From positions 3,758-52,404 of the forward strand of contig NZ_DIUM01000020.1 of the NCBI RefSeq assembly GCF_002423035.1: a DNA stretch of 48,647 nucleotides, given 5' to 3'. This stretch comes from Thiocapsa sp. UBA6158 (lineage in GTDB: Bacteria > Pseudomonadota > Gammaproteobacteria > Chromatiales > Chromatiaceae). The notes beneath the pieces were generated by a model. That model had not been told where the DNA came from and searched no databases. It saw nothing but the letters and a program-made list of their open reading frames with translations. Each line of letters opens with the position of its first letter. The stretch's first letter is position 1. The translations under genes were made by a program, and so were the position numbers. This document shows positions 9,191-18,060 of the stretch, in pieces.

Positions 9191-10000
9191 TCAACTCGAC
9201 CGGCTCGCCGCGGCGAGCCGGTCGAGACGCAGTCGCTGGCGGTCGTCGAACAAGCGGCGCGAGCCGATCCAGACCGCGGCCATCGAGCCGAGTCCGGTGC
9301 CGGCGGCGATGAGGAACATGATGAGGAGCTGGTATTTGGCGGCTTCCATCGGCGGGCTGCCCGCGAGGATCTGCCCGGTCATCATGCCGGGGAGACTGAC
9401 CAGGCCGGCGGTGGCCATGGCGTTGATGATGGGGATGAGGCCCGAGCGCAGGGCGTCGCGACGCACCTCCTCGATGGCCTCGTCCCAGGTGCCGCCGGCG
9501 AGCAGGCGTGCCTCGATGCGTCCGCGTGAATCCCAGGCCTGGCGGGTCAGGCTGTCGAGCGCGATGGCGATCCCGCTCATGGTGTTGCCGAGCAGCATGC
9601 CGAGCAGCGGGATCAGATACTGCGGCTGATACCAGGGCTCGACCCCGATGATGACCGTCAGGGCGAGCAGCGTCACGGTGAAGGCCGAGAGGAACATCGA
9701 GAGTGCGCCGATCCCGTAACCCCAAGCGCCGCGGTATCGTCGCTTCTGGCGCTGCATCACCTCGTAACCGGCAACCGAGAGCATCACCAGGGCCATCAGG
9801 CCGATCAGCGGAAGACTGGTCTGGGCGAAGAGCACCTTCAGCACCAGTCCGACGAGCATGAGCTGGAGCGTGCTGCGCGCGGCCGCGATCAGGACTCGGC
9901 GCTCGATCCCGAGGCGCAGCCGCCAGGACATGCCGGCGAGCAGGAGGACCAGGATGGAGGCCAGTCCCAGATCGAAAGGGCTCAGATGGATGAGGGTCAC
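9191..10000 (-). CDS. fetB: ABC exporter permease, FetB/YbbM family
   Basis: 269 residues, polytopic. It has the family's conserved GMLLGNTMSGIAIALD, where helices frame the GNTM motif, and LVSLPGMMTGQILAGSPP. In Escherichia coli FetAB is linked to iron export and oxidative stress resistance; that role is by family only. The start is GTG at 10000, overlapping the fetA stop in the string GTGA, which signals translational coupling. The last codons contain a perfect 32-bp palindrome. Confidence 0.85.
   Translation of the reverse strand: MTLIHLSPFDLGLASILVLLLAGMSWRLRLGIERRVLIAAARSTLQLMLVGLVLKVLFAQTSLPLIGLMALVMLSVAGYEVMQRQKRRYRGAWGYGIGALSMFLSAFTVTLLALTVIIGVEPWYQPQYLIPLLGMLLGNTMSGIAIALDSLTRQAWDSRGRIEARLLAGGTWDEAIEEVRRDALRSGLIPIINAMATAGLVSLPGMMTGQILAGSPPMEAAKYQLLIMFLIAAGTGLGSMAAVWIGSRRLFDDRQRLRLDRLAAASRSS
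9195..9226. repeat. Perfect 32-bp palindrome at the end of fetB
   Basis: CTCGACCGGCTCGCCG is followed directly by its exact reverse complement. It overlaps the last codons and ends two bases before the fetB stop codon (9191-9193). It would form a GC-rich hairpin at the end of the mRNA. No T-run follows on the minus strand, so a 3'-end stabiliser or a REP-like element is as likely as a terminator. Confidence 0.7.
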
Positions 10001-10716
10001 GCGTCGGGCTCCAGGCGCTCGTTGCGGATGACCAGCGAGCGCCCGCCGATCCGACGGCGTTGCTCCGGATCGTGACTGACCCAGAGCACGGCCGCGCCCT
10101 GCGTCTTGCGATAGATCTCGACAACGGATTCCACGCGTGCGCGGTTGCTCGGATCCAGGTTGGCGGTGGCCTCGTCCAGCAGGAGCGCCTCGGGTGTCTG
10201 TGCGAGCAGGCGCACCAGCGCCAGGCGTTGACGCTCGCCGGTCGAGAGACGCGTCACCGACCAGCCGAGGACGTCGGGCGCGAAGCCGAGGCGATCGAGC
10301 CAATCGGTGATGGTCGAGGAATCCGGCAGGGCAGGGTGATTCGAGACGCGTCCGGGCGGGCGACGAAAGGGTTTGGGCAGACCTCGGGTGGCCGGGTGAA
10401 GCGTTGGCGTAGCCTGATCCGCGGCGGTGCTGCGGTCAACCGGCAGATGCTCCCCGACGGTCTCGGCCCACCAGAAGGCCTCCGCAGGGAGAAGACCGAC
10501 CCGCCGACGCCAGTGTGCGGGGGCGATGCGCGAACGCGGCTCTTCGCCAAGCCAGACCTCGCCGTCGTGCGGATCCAGGTCGGCAACCGCGCGCAGCAGA
10601 AGGCTCTTGCCCGAGCCGGACGGTCCCGACACGAAGACCAGCTCGCCTGCAGCGACCGTGAGATCGAGCGGTCCGAGTGCGCGCGATCGGATCCTGTCGA
10701 GCCTGAGTCCGGACAT
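9997..10716 (-). CDS. fetA: ABC transporter ATP-binding protein, FetA/YbbL family
   Basis: 239 residues with Walker A GPSGSGKS (about 31-38), signature LSTGERQRLAL (about 158-168) and Walker B ALLLDEATANLD (about 177-188), then the H-loop SHD. At the usual Q-loop place I read VGLLPAEAF rather than a clear glutamine. An insertion of about 35 residues rich in Pro/Arg (95-130) precedes the signature and is unusual for so small an ATPase. Stop and start overlap with fetB. trmB lies 13 bases upstream, so the three may share a transcript. Confidence 0.85.
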   Translation of the reverse strand: MSGLRLDRIRSRALGPLDLTVAAGELVFVSGPSGSGKSLLLRAVADLDPHDGEVWLGEEPRSRIAPAHWRRRVGLLPAEAFWWAETVGEHLPVDRSTAADQATPTLHPATRGLPKPFRRPPGRVSNHPALPDSSTITDWLDRLGFAPDVLGWSVTRLSTGERQRLALVRLLAQTPEALLLDEATANLDPSNRARVESVVEIYRKTQGAAVLWVSHDPEQRRRIGGRSLVIRNERLEPDA

Positions 10717-10729
10717 CGGCGTCCCGGTC

Positions 10730-11431
10730 TCAGCGCCGTCGAAACATCAGGTCGCGAACCCGATGGCCGAGACGCTCGCCACGTTGCTCGAAGCGGGTGA
10801 GCGGGCGTGCCGCCGGGCGGGGCGAGAATCCGTCGGCTCCGGCGAGATTCTCGAAGCTCTCCGAGGAGGCCTCCAGGATCTCCAGCATCTGCTCGGCATA
10901 GGGCTCCCAATCGGTCGCCGCGTGAAAGACGCCGCCCGGGCGCAGGGCGTGCGCGAGCAACCCGATCAGCTCGGGCGTCAGGATGCGCCGCTTGTGATGA
11001 CGGCGTTTCGGCCAGGGGTCGGGAAAGAAGAGCTGAACGCGGTCCAAGCTGCCGGGTGCAATGCCTCGGGCGAGCACCTCGACCGCGTCGTGCCGAATCA
11101 GCCTCAGATTGGTCAACCCACGCCGCTCGATCTCGAGCAGCAGGTGCCCGACACCGGGGCGATGCACCTCGATCCCCAGCCAATTGCGCTGCGGATCTTG
11201 CTCGGCCATCTCGGCGAGCGAGGCACCGTTGCCGAACCCGATCTCGAGGACGACGGGGCGTGGGTTGCCGAAGAGCCCCGCGAGGTCGAGCGGCGCGTCC
11301 GGCGTCCAGTCCACACCGTAGAGAGGCCAAAGGTCTCGAAAGGCGCGCTCCTGCGCGGAGGTCAAACGACCTTCGCGCAGGACGAAGCTCCGGATGGGGC
11401 GCAGGAATTTAGGCGTGGTCTCGGCCGTCAT
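10730..11431 (-). CDS. trmB: tRNA (guanine-N7-)-methyltransferase
   Basis: 233 residues. It methylates guanine 46 of tRNA variable loops. The SAM motif is EIGFGNGASL, followed by IGVEVH-like IGIEVHRPG, and the family signature LFFPDPWPKRRHHKRR is complete, as is the C-terminal TRFEQRGERLGH. ATG at 11431 is preferred over the one at 11467 because AAGG stands at proper distance (AAGGACCTCATG) and homologues begin near PIRSFVLR. Confidence 0.93.
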   Translation of the reverse strand: MTAETTPKFLRPIRSFVLREGRLTSAQERAFRDLWPLYGVDWTPDAPLDLAGLFGNPRPVVLEIGFGNGASLAEMAEQDPQRNWLGIEVHRPGVGHLLLEIERRGLTNLRLIRHDAVEVLARGIAPGSLDRVQLFFPDPWPKRRHHKRRILTPELIGLLAHALRPGGVFHAATDWEPYAEQMLEILEASSESFENLAGADGFSPRPAARPLTRFEQRGERLGHRVRDLMFRRR

Positions 11432-11622
11432 GAGGTCCTTACAACCGGCCTCTCGGCCGTACATCACTCGGCCGCTTTCGTGGCCGGAGCGCTCGCAGGC
11501 GATTTCCGTGATTAGGCATCACGACTGCGCATGCCCGGGAAGGTGTGTAGGGCGAATAAATTCGCCCCTCTACGCGGATAGTTCCTGTGCGAAAATCATC
11601 AAACCATTGGATTCAACCATTT

Positions 11623-11707
11623 TGAACCGCGTCGGGCACGTACCCCGGTCGTAACCGCGGACGCCCGCCTCACGGCGACCATCGCAGTCCGCTCGGGACG
11701 CGGTTCA
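11623..11707. repeat. Dispersed palindromic repeat, copy B
   Basis: 85 bp with arms TGAACCGCGTC and GACGCGGTTCA. The right arm contains the thiG stop codon (read on the minus strand at 11705-11707). Apart from this, the 273-base gap between trmB and thiG shows nothing else I can name. Confidence 0.7.
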
Positions 11708-12508
11708 GTGTTGGAAGAACAGCCCTTCGATCGGCGAGGACGCCGAGGCAAAACGCTTCGGCGCCATGCGTCCGGCAAGGTATGCCTCGCGCCCGGCCTC
11801 GATCCCCTTGCGCATGGCGCTGGCCATCAGGATGGGATCGCGTGCCGCGGCGATCGCGGTGTTCATCAGCACGCCATCGCAGCCGAGTTCCATCGCGACG
11901 GCGGCATCCGATGCCGTGCCGACACCTGCGTCGACCAGGATCGGGACACGGGCGTTCTCGACGATGGTGCGGATGTTGAGCGGGTTGCGGATGCCCAGAC
12001 CGGAGCCGATCGGGGCGGCCAAGGGCATGACGGCGATGCAGCCGATCTCTTCGAGCTGCCGAGCGACGATCGGGTCGTCGTTGGTGTAGACCATGACCTG
12101 GAAACCGTCCTTGACCAGCTCCTCGGCCGCCTTGAGCGTGGCGATCACGTCCGGGAAGAGTGTCTTCTCGTCGCCCAGGACTTCGAGTTTGACCAGGGTG
12201 TGGCCGTCCAACAGCTCGCGCGCCAGTCGGCAGGTGCGCACGGCAGTCTCCACATCGTAGCAGCCTGCCGTATTGGGCAGGATGGTGTAGCGTTCGGGCG
12301 GCAGGATATCGAGGATATTGGGCTCGCCCGGGGTTTGGCCGAGGTTGGTGCGCCGCACCGCGACCGTGACGATCTCGGCGCCGCTCGCCTCGATGGCCCG
12401 TGCAGTCTCGGCCATGTCTTTGTACTTTCCGGTGCCGACGAGGAGTCGGGAGCTGTACTCGCGTCCTGCGAGGGTGAAGCGATCGGTTGCGGTGGTCTCG
12501 GTGGTCAT
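11705..12508 (-). CDS. thiG: Thiazole synthase
   Basis: 267 residues. It builds the thiazole phosphate ring of thiamine from deoxyxylulose phosphate, an imino acid and sulfur carried by ThiS thiocarboxylate. Family motifs: LLVGTGKYKD (about 20-29), TVAVRRTN with the early lysine/arginine region, VLGDEKTLFPD (the KLE-VLGD segment), and the phosphate site VDAGVGTASDAA. ATG at 12508 gives the normal family length; the longer open frame is not supported. thiS lies 67 bases upstream on the same strand. No TPP riboswitch is seen between glgC and thiS. Confidence 0.95.
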   Translation of the reverse strand: MTTETTATDRFTLAGREYSSRLLVGTGKYKDMAETARAIEASGAEIVTVAVRRTNLGQTPGEPNILDILPPERYTILPNTAGCYDVETAVRTCRLARELLDGHTLVKLEVLGDEKTLFPDVIATLKAAEELVKDGFQVMVYTNDDPIVARQLEEIGCIAVMPLAAPIGSGLGIRNPLNIRTIVENARVPILVDAGVGTASDAAVAMELGCDGVLMNTAIAAARDPILMASAMRKGIEAGREAYLAGRMAPKRFASASSPIEGLFFQH

Positions 12509-12575
12509 GGGTGTCGTGGCCAAAACGAAAGAAAGATCCAGGATAAAGGATTCGGGGCTGGACCCCCAAGCCTGG

Positions 12576-12776
12576 TCATCCTCCTCCGACGGCGTGGATG
12601 ACCTCGACCCGATCTTGCGGCGCGAGCCGGTGCTCGGAGAAGCGGCTGCGCGGGACCAGCTCGGCATTGACCTCGACGGCCAGGCGGCGGCTGCCGAGCT
12701 CGAGCTGCTCGATCAGCTCCGCCATGGTGAGTGCGTCGGCCACCTCGGTGGCGGCGCCGTTCAGGATAATCTGCAT
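12576..12776 (-). CDS. thiS: Sulfur carrier protein ThiS
   Basis: 66 residues, ubiquitin-like fold, starting MQIILNGAATEV and ending VIHAVGGG; the terminal Gly-Gly is the residue pair adenylated and thiocarboxylated to donate sulfur to ThiG. It sits 13 bases downstream of glgC and upstream of thiG, so the three are probably co-transcribed. Confidence 0.93.
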   Translation of the reverse strand: MQIILNGAATEVADALTMAELIEQLELGSRRLAVEVNAELVPRSRFSEHRLAPQDRVEVIHAVGGG

Positions 12777-12789
12777 TCGGACAAAGCCC

Positions 12790-14061
12790 TCAACGGACGT
12801 GGTTGGCGTCTTGGCCCAGCATCTCGGGGGTCACGAGCGTGACGCCGCCCTCGCTCACGTAGAAGCCTGCTTTGCGATCGGCTTCCTGATCGAGGCCGAT
12901 CACGGTTCCCTCGTCGATCTGGCAATAACGATCGATCACCGCATTGCGGATCGTGCAGTTTCGGCCGATCACGACATCGGGAAGGACGACCGAATCCTTC
13001 ACGTAGGCATAGGAGTTGACGCGGACGTTCGAAAACAGCAACGAGTGACGAACCGTGGCGCCCGAGATGATGCAGCCGCCCGAGACCATGGAGTCGACCG
13101 CCATACCGCGTCGATCCTCGTCGTCGAACACGAACTTCGCCGGCGGCAATTGCTCTTGATAGGTCCAGATCGGCCAGCTTTTATCGTAGAGGCTCAAAGG
13201 CGGCGTGACGCCGATCAGCTCAAGGTTGGCCTCCCAAAAGGCATCGAGTGTACCGACGTCCCGCCAATAGGCCTGCTCGCCGCTGCGCGGGTCACGGAAG
13301 GTATGGGCCATAACGCGATAATGTTTGATGACGGAAGGAATAATGTCCTTCCCGAAGTCATGCGAGGAGCGCGGTGTGTCGGCATCCTTGATCAGCTGCT
13401 CGAACAGGAAGCCACGGTTGAAGACATAGATTCCCATCGAGACGAGGCTCTTGCCGGGCGATCCGGGGATGGCTTCCGGCTCCTTCGGCTTTTCGGCGAA
13501 GCGCAGCACGCGCCCCTCGCTGTCGACCGACATGACGCCGAACTCGCCGGCACGCTCGGTCTCCATCTCGAGACATCCGACCGTCATATCGGCGCCGGAC
13601 TCGACGTGGTAGGCGATCATGGCGCCGTAATCCATCTTGTAGATGTGGTCGCCTGCAAGCACCAGGATATAATCCGGGTTGTGATCGCGAATGATGTCGA
13701 GGTTTTGGAATACCGCGTCGGCTGTTCCCGCATACCAAGCGGTCTCCGCAACACGCTGCTGGGCGGGCCACAATTCCACGAACTCGCCGAATTCTCCGCG
13801 CAGAAATCCCCAGCCCTTCTGGATGTGCAGGATCAATGAATGCGCCTTGTATTGCGTCAAGACGCCAATGCGGCGAATCCCGGAGTTGATGCAGTTCGAA
13901 AGCGGGAAATCCACGATCCGAAATTTTCCGCCGAAAGGAACGGCCGGCTTGGATCTCCACGCCGTCAGGTGCATCAGGCGCGAACCCCGCCCCCCGGCCA
14001 GGATCAGCGCCAGGGTATTTCGGGTCAGGCGGCTGACGAACCGGGGATTCGTTTGGGGCAT
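12790..14061 (-). CDS. glgC: Glucose-1-phosphate adenylyltransferase
   Basis: 423 residues. It makes ADP-glucose for glycogen synthesis. LILAGGRGSRLMHLT (about 18-32) is the nucleotide loop. WYAGTADAVFQN, VLAGDHIYKMDYG and the glucose-1-phosphate site EKPKEP are present, with a left-handed beta-helix C-terminus (about 300-423). AGGAGG precedes the ATG at six bases. It diverges from glgB across a 271-base shared control region (14062-14332). Confidence 0.96.
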   Translation of the reverse strand: MPQTNPRFVSRLTRNTLALILAGGRGSRLMHLTAWRSKPAVPFGGKFRIVDFPLSNCINSGIRRIGVLTQYKAHSLILHIQKGWGFLRGEFGEFVELWPAQQRVAETAWYAGTADAVFQNLDIIRDHNPDYILVLAGDHIYKMDYGAMIAYHVESGADMTVGCLEMETERAGEFGVMSVDSEGRVLRFAEKPKEPEAIPGSPGKSLVSMGIYVFNRGFLFEQLIKDADTPRSSHDFGKDIIPSVIKHYRVMAHTFRDPRSGEQAYWRDVGTLDAFWEANLELIGVTPPLSLYDKSWPIWTYQEQLPPAKFVFDDEDRRGMAVDSMVSGGCIISGATVRHSLLFSNVRVNSYAYVKDSVVLPDVVIGRNCTIRNAVIDRYCQIDEGTVIGLDQEADRKAGFYVSEGGVTLVTPEMLGQDANHVR

Positions 14062-14332
14062 AAGTCCTCCTGTCGTGGTCTAGGCGAGGGCATGAGAGTC
14101 GTCCCCCTTATGTTAACATCAAGACGGTCCGAAGCGTCGGCGCACTGCCCTGTGGTCGCGTTCTTCTCGAGCCGCACCACGGGCCGTCGATCCCGACGAG
14201 ACCCCGAACTTGTCGCGCCCGTCTGCCGCCAGCCCGCAGACTCATGGCGCGGCGCCGCGATATCGAACGGTTTCCGTGACAGCGCCGATGGCAGGCGACA
14301 TCGAGAGCCGACAGCGAAGGAAATACTTCAGA

Positions 14333-16606
14333 ATGGCAACCGCGACACAGCACGCCCCCAAGGTTCCGGAACCCTTGCAGCGCATCATCGAGGCGCGTCA
14401 CCACGACCCGTTCGAGGTTCTCGGCCGGCACCTCGAGGGCAACCGGGCAGTGGTCCGCGTGTTCCTGCCGGGCGCCGAGTCGGTTGCCTTGGTCGAGGCA
14501 TCCGAGCCCTGCGCCCGGATCGAAGGAACGGATTTTTTCCTTTGGGAGGGTCCGGCGTCCAAGGTTCCCGAGCGCTACCGCATCGACTGGATCGATGCCG
14601 CCGGTGACCATCATGTCCATCACGATCCCTACTGCTTTCCGCCCCAGCTCGCGGATTTCGATCTCCACCTCTTCGGCGAGGGCCGCCACTGGCACGCCTA
14701 TCGGTTTTTGGGCTCGCACCTGACCGACGTCGACGGCGTGTCGGGCGTGCAGTTCGCGGTCTGGGCGCCGAGTGCCGAGCGCGTGAGCGTCGTCGGAGAT
14801 TTCAATCAGTGGGACGGGCGCGCCCACCCGATGCGTGTGCGCGGCGGCACCGGTGTTTGGGAGCTTTTCATTCCCGGAATCAGGCAAGGCGGCTTCTACA
14901 AATACGAAATCCGCGATCGTGCGACCAACATCCACGTCAAGATCGACCCTTACGCGCAGGCGTTTCAGGAACGGCCGCAAACGGCCGGTTTCATCTGTCC
15001 GGAGAGTCGCTTCCGTTGGACCGATCAGGCCTGGCTGGCGGCGCGCGCGAAATCGGATTGGCAGCATTCCCCCTTTTCGGTTTACGAGGTCCATCTGGGA
15101 TCCTGGCAACGCGGTGCGGACGGTGAGTTTCTCAATTACCGGGTCCTCGCCGAGCAGCTCGCGGATTATGTGATCGAGCTGGGTTTTACCCATATCGAGC
15201 TCCTTCCCATCACCGAGCATCCCTTGGACGCCTCCTGGGGCTATCAATGCACCGGGTATTTTGCGCCGAGCGCCCGCTTCGGCTCGCCCGACGACTTCCG
15301 CTTCTTCGTCGATTATCTGCATCGCCGCGGTATCGGCGTGCTGCTGGATTGGGTTCCCGCCCATTTCCCGAAGGATGCCTATGCGCTGGCGCGATTCGAC
15401 GGCACTGCCCTTTACGAGCACGCCGATCCGCGCATGGGCGAGCACAAGGATTGGGGAACCCTGATCTTTAATTTCGGCCGCAACGAGGTCAAGAACTTCC
15501 TCTTGTCGAGCGCGCTCTATTGGCTGGACGAGTTCCATCTCGACGGGTTGCGCGTGGATGCCGTCGCTTCCATGCTGTATCTGGATTACTCGCGCAATGC
15601 CGGTGAATGGATCCCGAACAAATACGGCGGCAACGAAAACCTCGAGGCGGTGGATTTTATCCGCCAACTCAATACCGTCACGCACGAGCAGCACCCGGGC
15701 ACCCTGATGATCGCCGAAGAGTCGACGGCCTGGCCGGCCGTCTCGCGTCCGACCTATCTGGGGGGGCTCGGCTTCAGCATGAAATGGAATATGGGCTGGA
15801 TGCACGACACCCTGTCCTATATGCAGAAGGATCCCATCTATCGTCATTATCATCACGATCTGCTGACGTTCGGCCTTCTCTACGCCTTCACTGAGAATTT
15901 CGTGCTCCCCTTCTCGCACGACGAGGTGGTGCACGGAAAGAAGTCTATGCTGGATAAGATGCCGGGCGATGCCTGGCAGAAGTTTGCGAGTCTGCGCCTG
16001 CTCTATACCTTGATGTTCAGCTATCCGGGCAAGAAGCTGTTGTTTCAGGGCTGCGAGTTCGGGCACGGCGCCGAATGGAACTTCGACGCGGCGATGGATT
16101 GGGATCTGCTCGAGCGACCGCAGCACGCAGGGGTCAAGCAGATCGTGTCGGATCTCAACCGGCTCTATCGGGAACAGCCGGCGTTGCATGAGGTTGACTT
16201 CGACGGCTCCGGGTTCGAGTGGATCGATTGTCACGACAGCTCACAATCCGTGCTCAGCTATCTGCGCAAGGATCTCTCCGGCGAGCAGATCGTCGCCGCC
16301 GCATTCAACTTCACTCCGGTGCCGCGCACCAACTATCGGATCGGCGTCCCCGAGCCCGGTTTCTATCGGGAGGCACTGAACTCGGACGCCGCGCTCTACG
16401 GCGGCAGTAATGTCGGCAACCAAGGCGGCGTCGAGGCCGAGCCGGTGAGCTGGATGGGGCGGCCATATTCCATCCCGATCGCCCTGCCTCCGCTCGCCGG
16501 GATCGTTCTGGTGCATGAGCCGATGTCCGCTGCCGTGGTCGACAGCGAGACGGATGCCGTGATCGCCGATGCCGATGTTTCGCCTGTGACGGCCGAGGCG
16601 AGCTGA
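14333..16606 (+). CDS. glgB: 1,4-alpha-glucan branching enzyme
   Basis: 757 residues, family GH13. It forms alpha-1,6 branches in glycogen. An N-terminal domain is followed by the CBM48 domain (VWAPSAERVSVVGDFNQWDG), then the catalytic barrel with DGLRVDAVASMLY (nucleophile Asp), IAEESTAWP (acid Glu) and FSHDEVVHGKKS (third Asp). A C-terminal beta domain and an acidic tail of about 30 residues end the protein. The ATG at 14333 has GAAGGA upstream and gives the usual N-terminus; the longer open frame begins 41 codons earlier. Confidence 0.96.
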   Translation: MATATQHAPKVPEPLQRIIEARHHDPFEVLGRHLEGNRAVVRVFLPGAESVALVEASEPCARIEGTDFFLWEGPASKVPERYRIDWIDAAGDHHVHHDPYCFPPQLADFDLHLFGEGRHWHAYRFLGSHLTDVDGVSGVQFAVWAPSAERVSVVGDFNQWDGRAHPMRVRGGTGVWELFIPGIRQGGFYKYEIRDRATNIHVKIDPYAQAFQERPQTAGFICPESRFRWTDQAWLAARAKSDWQHSPFSVYEVHLGSWQRGADGEFLNYRVLAEQLADYVIELGFTHIELLPITEHPLDASWGYQCTGYFAPSARFGSPDDFRFFVDYLHRRGIGVLLDWVPAHFPKDAYALARFDGTALYEHADPRMGEHKDWGTLIFNFGRNEVKNFLLSSALYWLDEFHLDGLRVDAVASMLYLDYSRNAGEWIPNKYGGNENLEAVDFIRQLNTVTHEQHPGTLMIAEESTAWPAVSRPTYLGGLGFSMKWNMGWMHDTLSYMQKDPIYRHYHHDLLTFGLLYAFTENFVLPFSHDEVVHGKKSMLDKMPGDAWQKFASLRLLYTLMFSYPGKKLLFQGCEFGHGAEWNFDAAMDWDLLERPQHAGVKQIVSDLNRLYREQPALHEVDFDGSGFEWIDCHDSSQSVLSYLRKDLSGEQIVAAAFNFTPVPRTNYRIGVPEPGFYREALNSDAALYGGSNVGNQGGVEAEPVSWMGRPYSIPIALPPLAGIVLVHEPMSAAVVDSETDAVIADADVSPVTAEAS

Positions 16607-16620
16607 CGGGTTCGCGGCGG

Positions 16621-17079
16621 GTGGAGATCTGGGTCGATGCCGACGCCTGTCCGAATGCCGTGAAGGAGATCCTTTTTCGCGCCTCGGAACGGCTTGGCGT
16701 CCGGATCACACTGGTGGCGAACGGGCCGGTGAGCACGCCGTCATCGTCTTTGGTGCGTTCCGTCCGTGTCTCCGCCGGGTTCGACGTCGCCGACAATGAG
16801 ATCCTGAAGCGATTCGCCCCGGGCGATCTGGTCATCACCGCGGATATCCCGCTCGCGGCGGAGGTTATCGAGTGGGGCGGCCAAGCCCTGAACCCCCGCG
16901 GCGAGCTCTACACCAAGGACAACATCCGCGAGCGCCTGACGATGCGCGACTTCATGGACACCCTGCGCGGCAGCGGCATCAACACCGGCGGGCCGCCCGC
17001 GTTCGGACCGCGGGATCGACAGGCGTTCGCGAACGCCTTGGACAGTCTTCTCGCGAAATCCAAACCGCGTCCGGCGTAA
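16621..17079 (+). CDS. UPF0178 (YaiI/YqxD) family protein
   Basis: 152 residues starting with GTG: (M)EIWVDADACPNAVKEIL is the conserved N-terminus with the DADACP motif; ITADIPLAAEVIEWGG and GGPPAFGPRDRQAFANALD are the other family blocks. The fold is PIN-like and the biochemical role is unknown. It begins 14 bases after glgB. The final codons (KPRPA) and the stop are formed by palindromic repeat copy C, so the repeat has become part of the coding end. Confidence 0.88.
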   Translation: MEIWVDADACPNAVKEILFRASERLGVRITLVANGPVSTPSSSLVRSVRVSAGFDVADNEILKRFAPGDLVITADIPLAAEVIEWGGQALNPRGELYTKDNIRERLTMRDFMDTLRGSGINTGGPPAFGPRDRQAFANALDSLLAKSKPRPA

Positions 17080-17141
17080 TCCGGGGCGTTTCGAGTGAGC
17101 GCGAGCTCGCCGGGTCCCACGATTTTGCCGAGACGCGGTTT
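17062..17141. repeat. Dispersed palindromic repeat, copy C
   Basis: 80 bp with arms AAACCGCGTC and GACGCGGTTT. The left arm lies within the last codons of the UPF0178 gene and the stop is inside the element; the right arm lies 36 bases before the nnrU-like gene. Confidence 0.75.
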
Positions 17142-17176
17142 AGGTCATTTTTCAATGCTTTTGGAGGAATCCTCGG

Positions 17177-17749
17177 ATGGCAGTACTCGTCCTCGGTTTG
17201 GTCCTGTTTCTCGGTATTCACTCGGTGTCCATCATCAACAGTCAATGGCGCACCGATCTGGTCGCGCGATTCGGCGAGATCCCATGGAAGGCCGTCTATG
17301 GGCTCTTGGCCTTGGTCGGGTTTTATTTGATCGTCTCGGGATACGGGGCCGCCCGCCTGTCACCCGTCGTCATCTACGAGCCGCCGCTCTGGATGCGGCA
17401 TATCAGCCTGTTGTTGATGCTGCCGGTCTTTCCGTTACTGCTTGCCGCTTATCTACCGGGTCGGATCCAGTCCGCGACCAAGCATCCGATGTTGCTTGCG
17501 GTGAAGATCTGGGCAACGGCACACCTGCTCGCCAACGGCACGGCTGCCGACATCCTGCTGTTCGGAACCTTTCTCGCCTGGGCGGTTGTCGACCGCATCT
17601 CGCTGAAGCATCGCACGACCCCGACCGTCTACGGTGCACCGCCCAATCAGGTCAACGACGCCATCGCAATCGTCGGCGGCATCGGGCTCTACCTGCTGTT
17701 CATGTTTTGGCTGCACAAGCTCCTGATGGACGTTGCACCGATCGGGTGA
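17177..17749 (+). CDS. NnrU family membrane protein
   Basis: 190 residues with about five transmembrane helices and the NnrU block ATKHPMLLAVKIWATAHLLANG followed by FGTFLAWAVVDRISLKHR. NnrU was first linked to nitrite/NO reductase expression in denitrifiers; many homologues occur without denitrification genes, and none are seen here. A good GGAGGA ribosome site stands eight bases before the ATG. Confidence 0.88.
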   Translation: MAVLVLGLVLFLGIHSVSIINSQWRTDLVARFGEIPWKAVYGLLALVGFYLIVSGYGAARLSPVVIYEPPLWMRHISLLLMLPVFPLLLAAYLPGRIQSATKHPMLLAVKIWATAHLLANGTAADILLFGTFLAWAVVDRISLKHRTTPTVYGAPPNQVNDAIAIVGGIGLYLLFMFWLHKLLMDVAPIG

Positions 17750-17756
17750 CCGAGGT

Positions 17757-18011
17757 TCAAGGCTGTTCGTCCAGAAGTGAAAAGCTCGCGAAGGTGGCGA
17801 TCAGCACGAGGGTCGCGATACAGCCGGGGCTCGGGCAGAGCAGCATCAGGACGGCGGCACCGCTCCAGACGAACAAACAGAGTGTGCGCCGTGTCCTGTG
17901 GGTCGGGGTGGCTTTGCGCCGCTGGAAGTCGGTGTAGTCGGCTCGACCGCTACAGAGCCAGTGGATGGCGCGCTGTGGCCACCCGACGATTTGCGAGATG
18001 AGCGGAGGCAT
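17757..18011 (-). CDS. Small two-helix membrane protein, unknown
   Basis: 84 residues. A basic N-terminal half (GRADYTDFQRRKATP) is followed by two hydrophobic stretches, about 44-58 and 63-78, split by CPSPG. I do not recognise a family and see no clear ribosome site, so this is a plausible but unproven gene. It ends seven bases from the convergent nnrU-like gene. Confidence 0.45.
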   Translation of the reverse strand: MPPLISQIVGWPQRAIHWLCSGRADYTDFQRRKATPTHRTRRTLCLFVWSGAAVLMLLCPSPGCIATLVLIATFASFSLLDEQP

Positions 18012-18023
18012 CGTCGAGTGATC

Positions 18024-18051
18024 ATCGCGAGGCGCTTCGGCGCCTCGCGAT
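18024..18051. terminator. Perfect 12-bp stem with UUCG loop (plus-strand reading)
   Basis: ATCGCGAGGCGC-TTCG-GCGCCTCGCGAT sits ten bases beyond the 3' end of the gene at 18061 (minus strand) and before the small gene at 18011. On the minus-strand transcript the loop reads CGAA. No T-run follows, so termination is inferred from position only. Confidence 0.5.
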
Positions 18052-18060
18052 TCGCACCGA

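Noticed and set aside
12509..12575. TPP riboswitch before thiG
   Set aside because: The gap between thiS and thiG is 67 bases and has no THI-box (CTGAGA) pattern; the genes appear to read through from glgC.
14108..16234. 708-codon open frame on the minus strand
   Set aside because: Antisense to glgB, which has full catalytic motifs; codon use and composition show a shadow frame.
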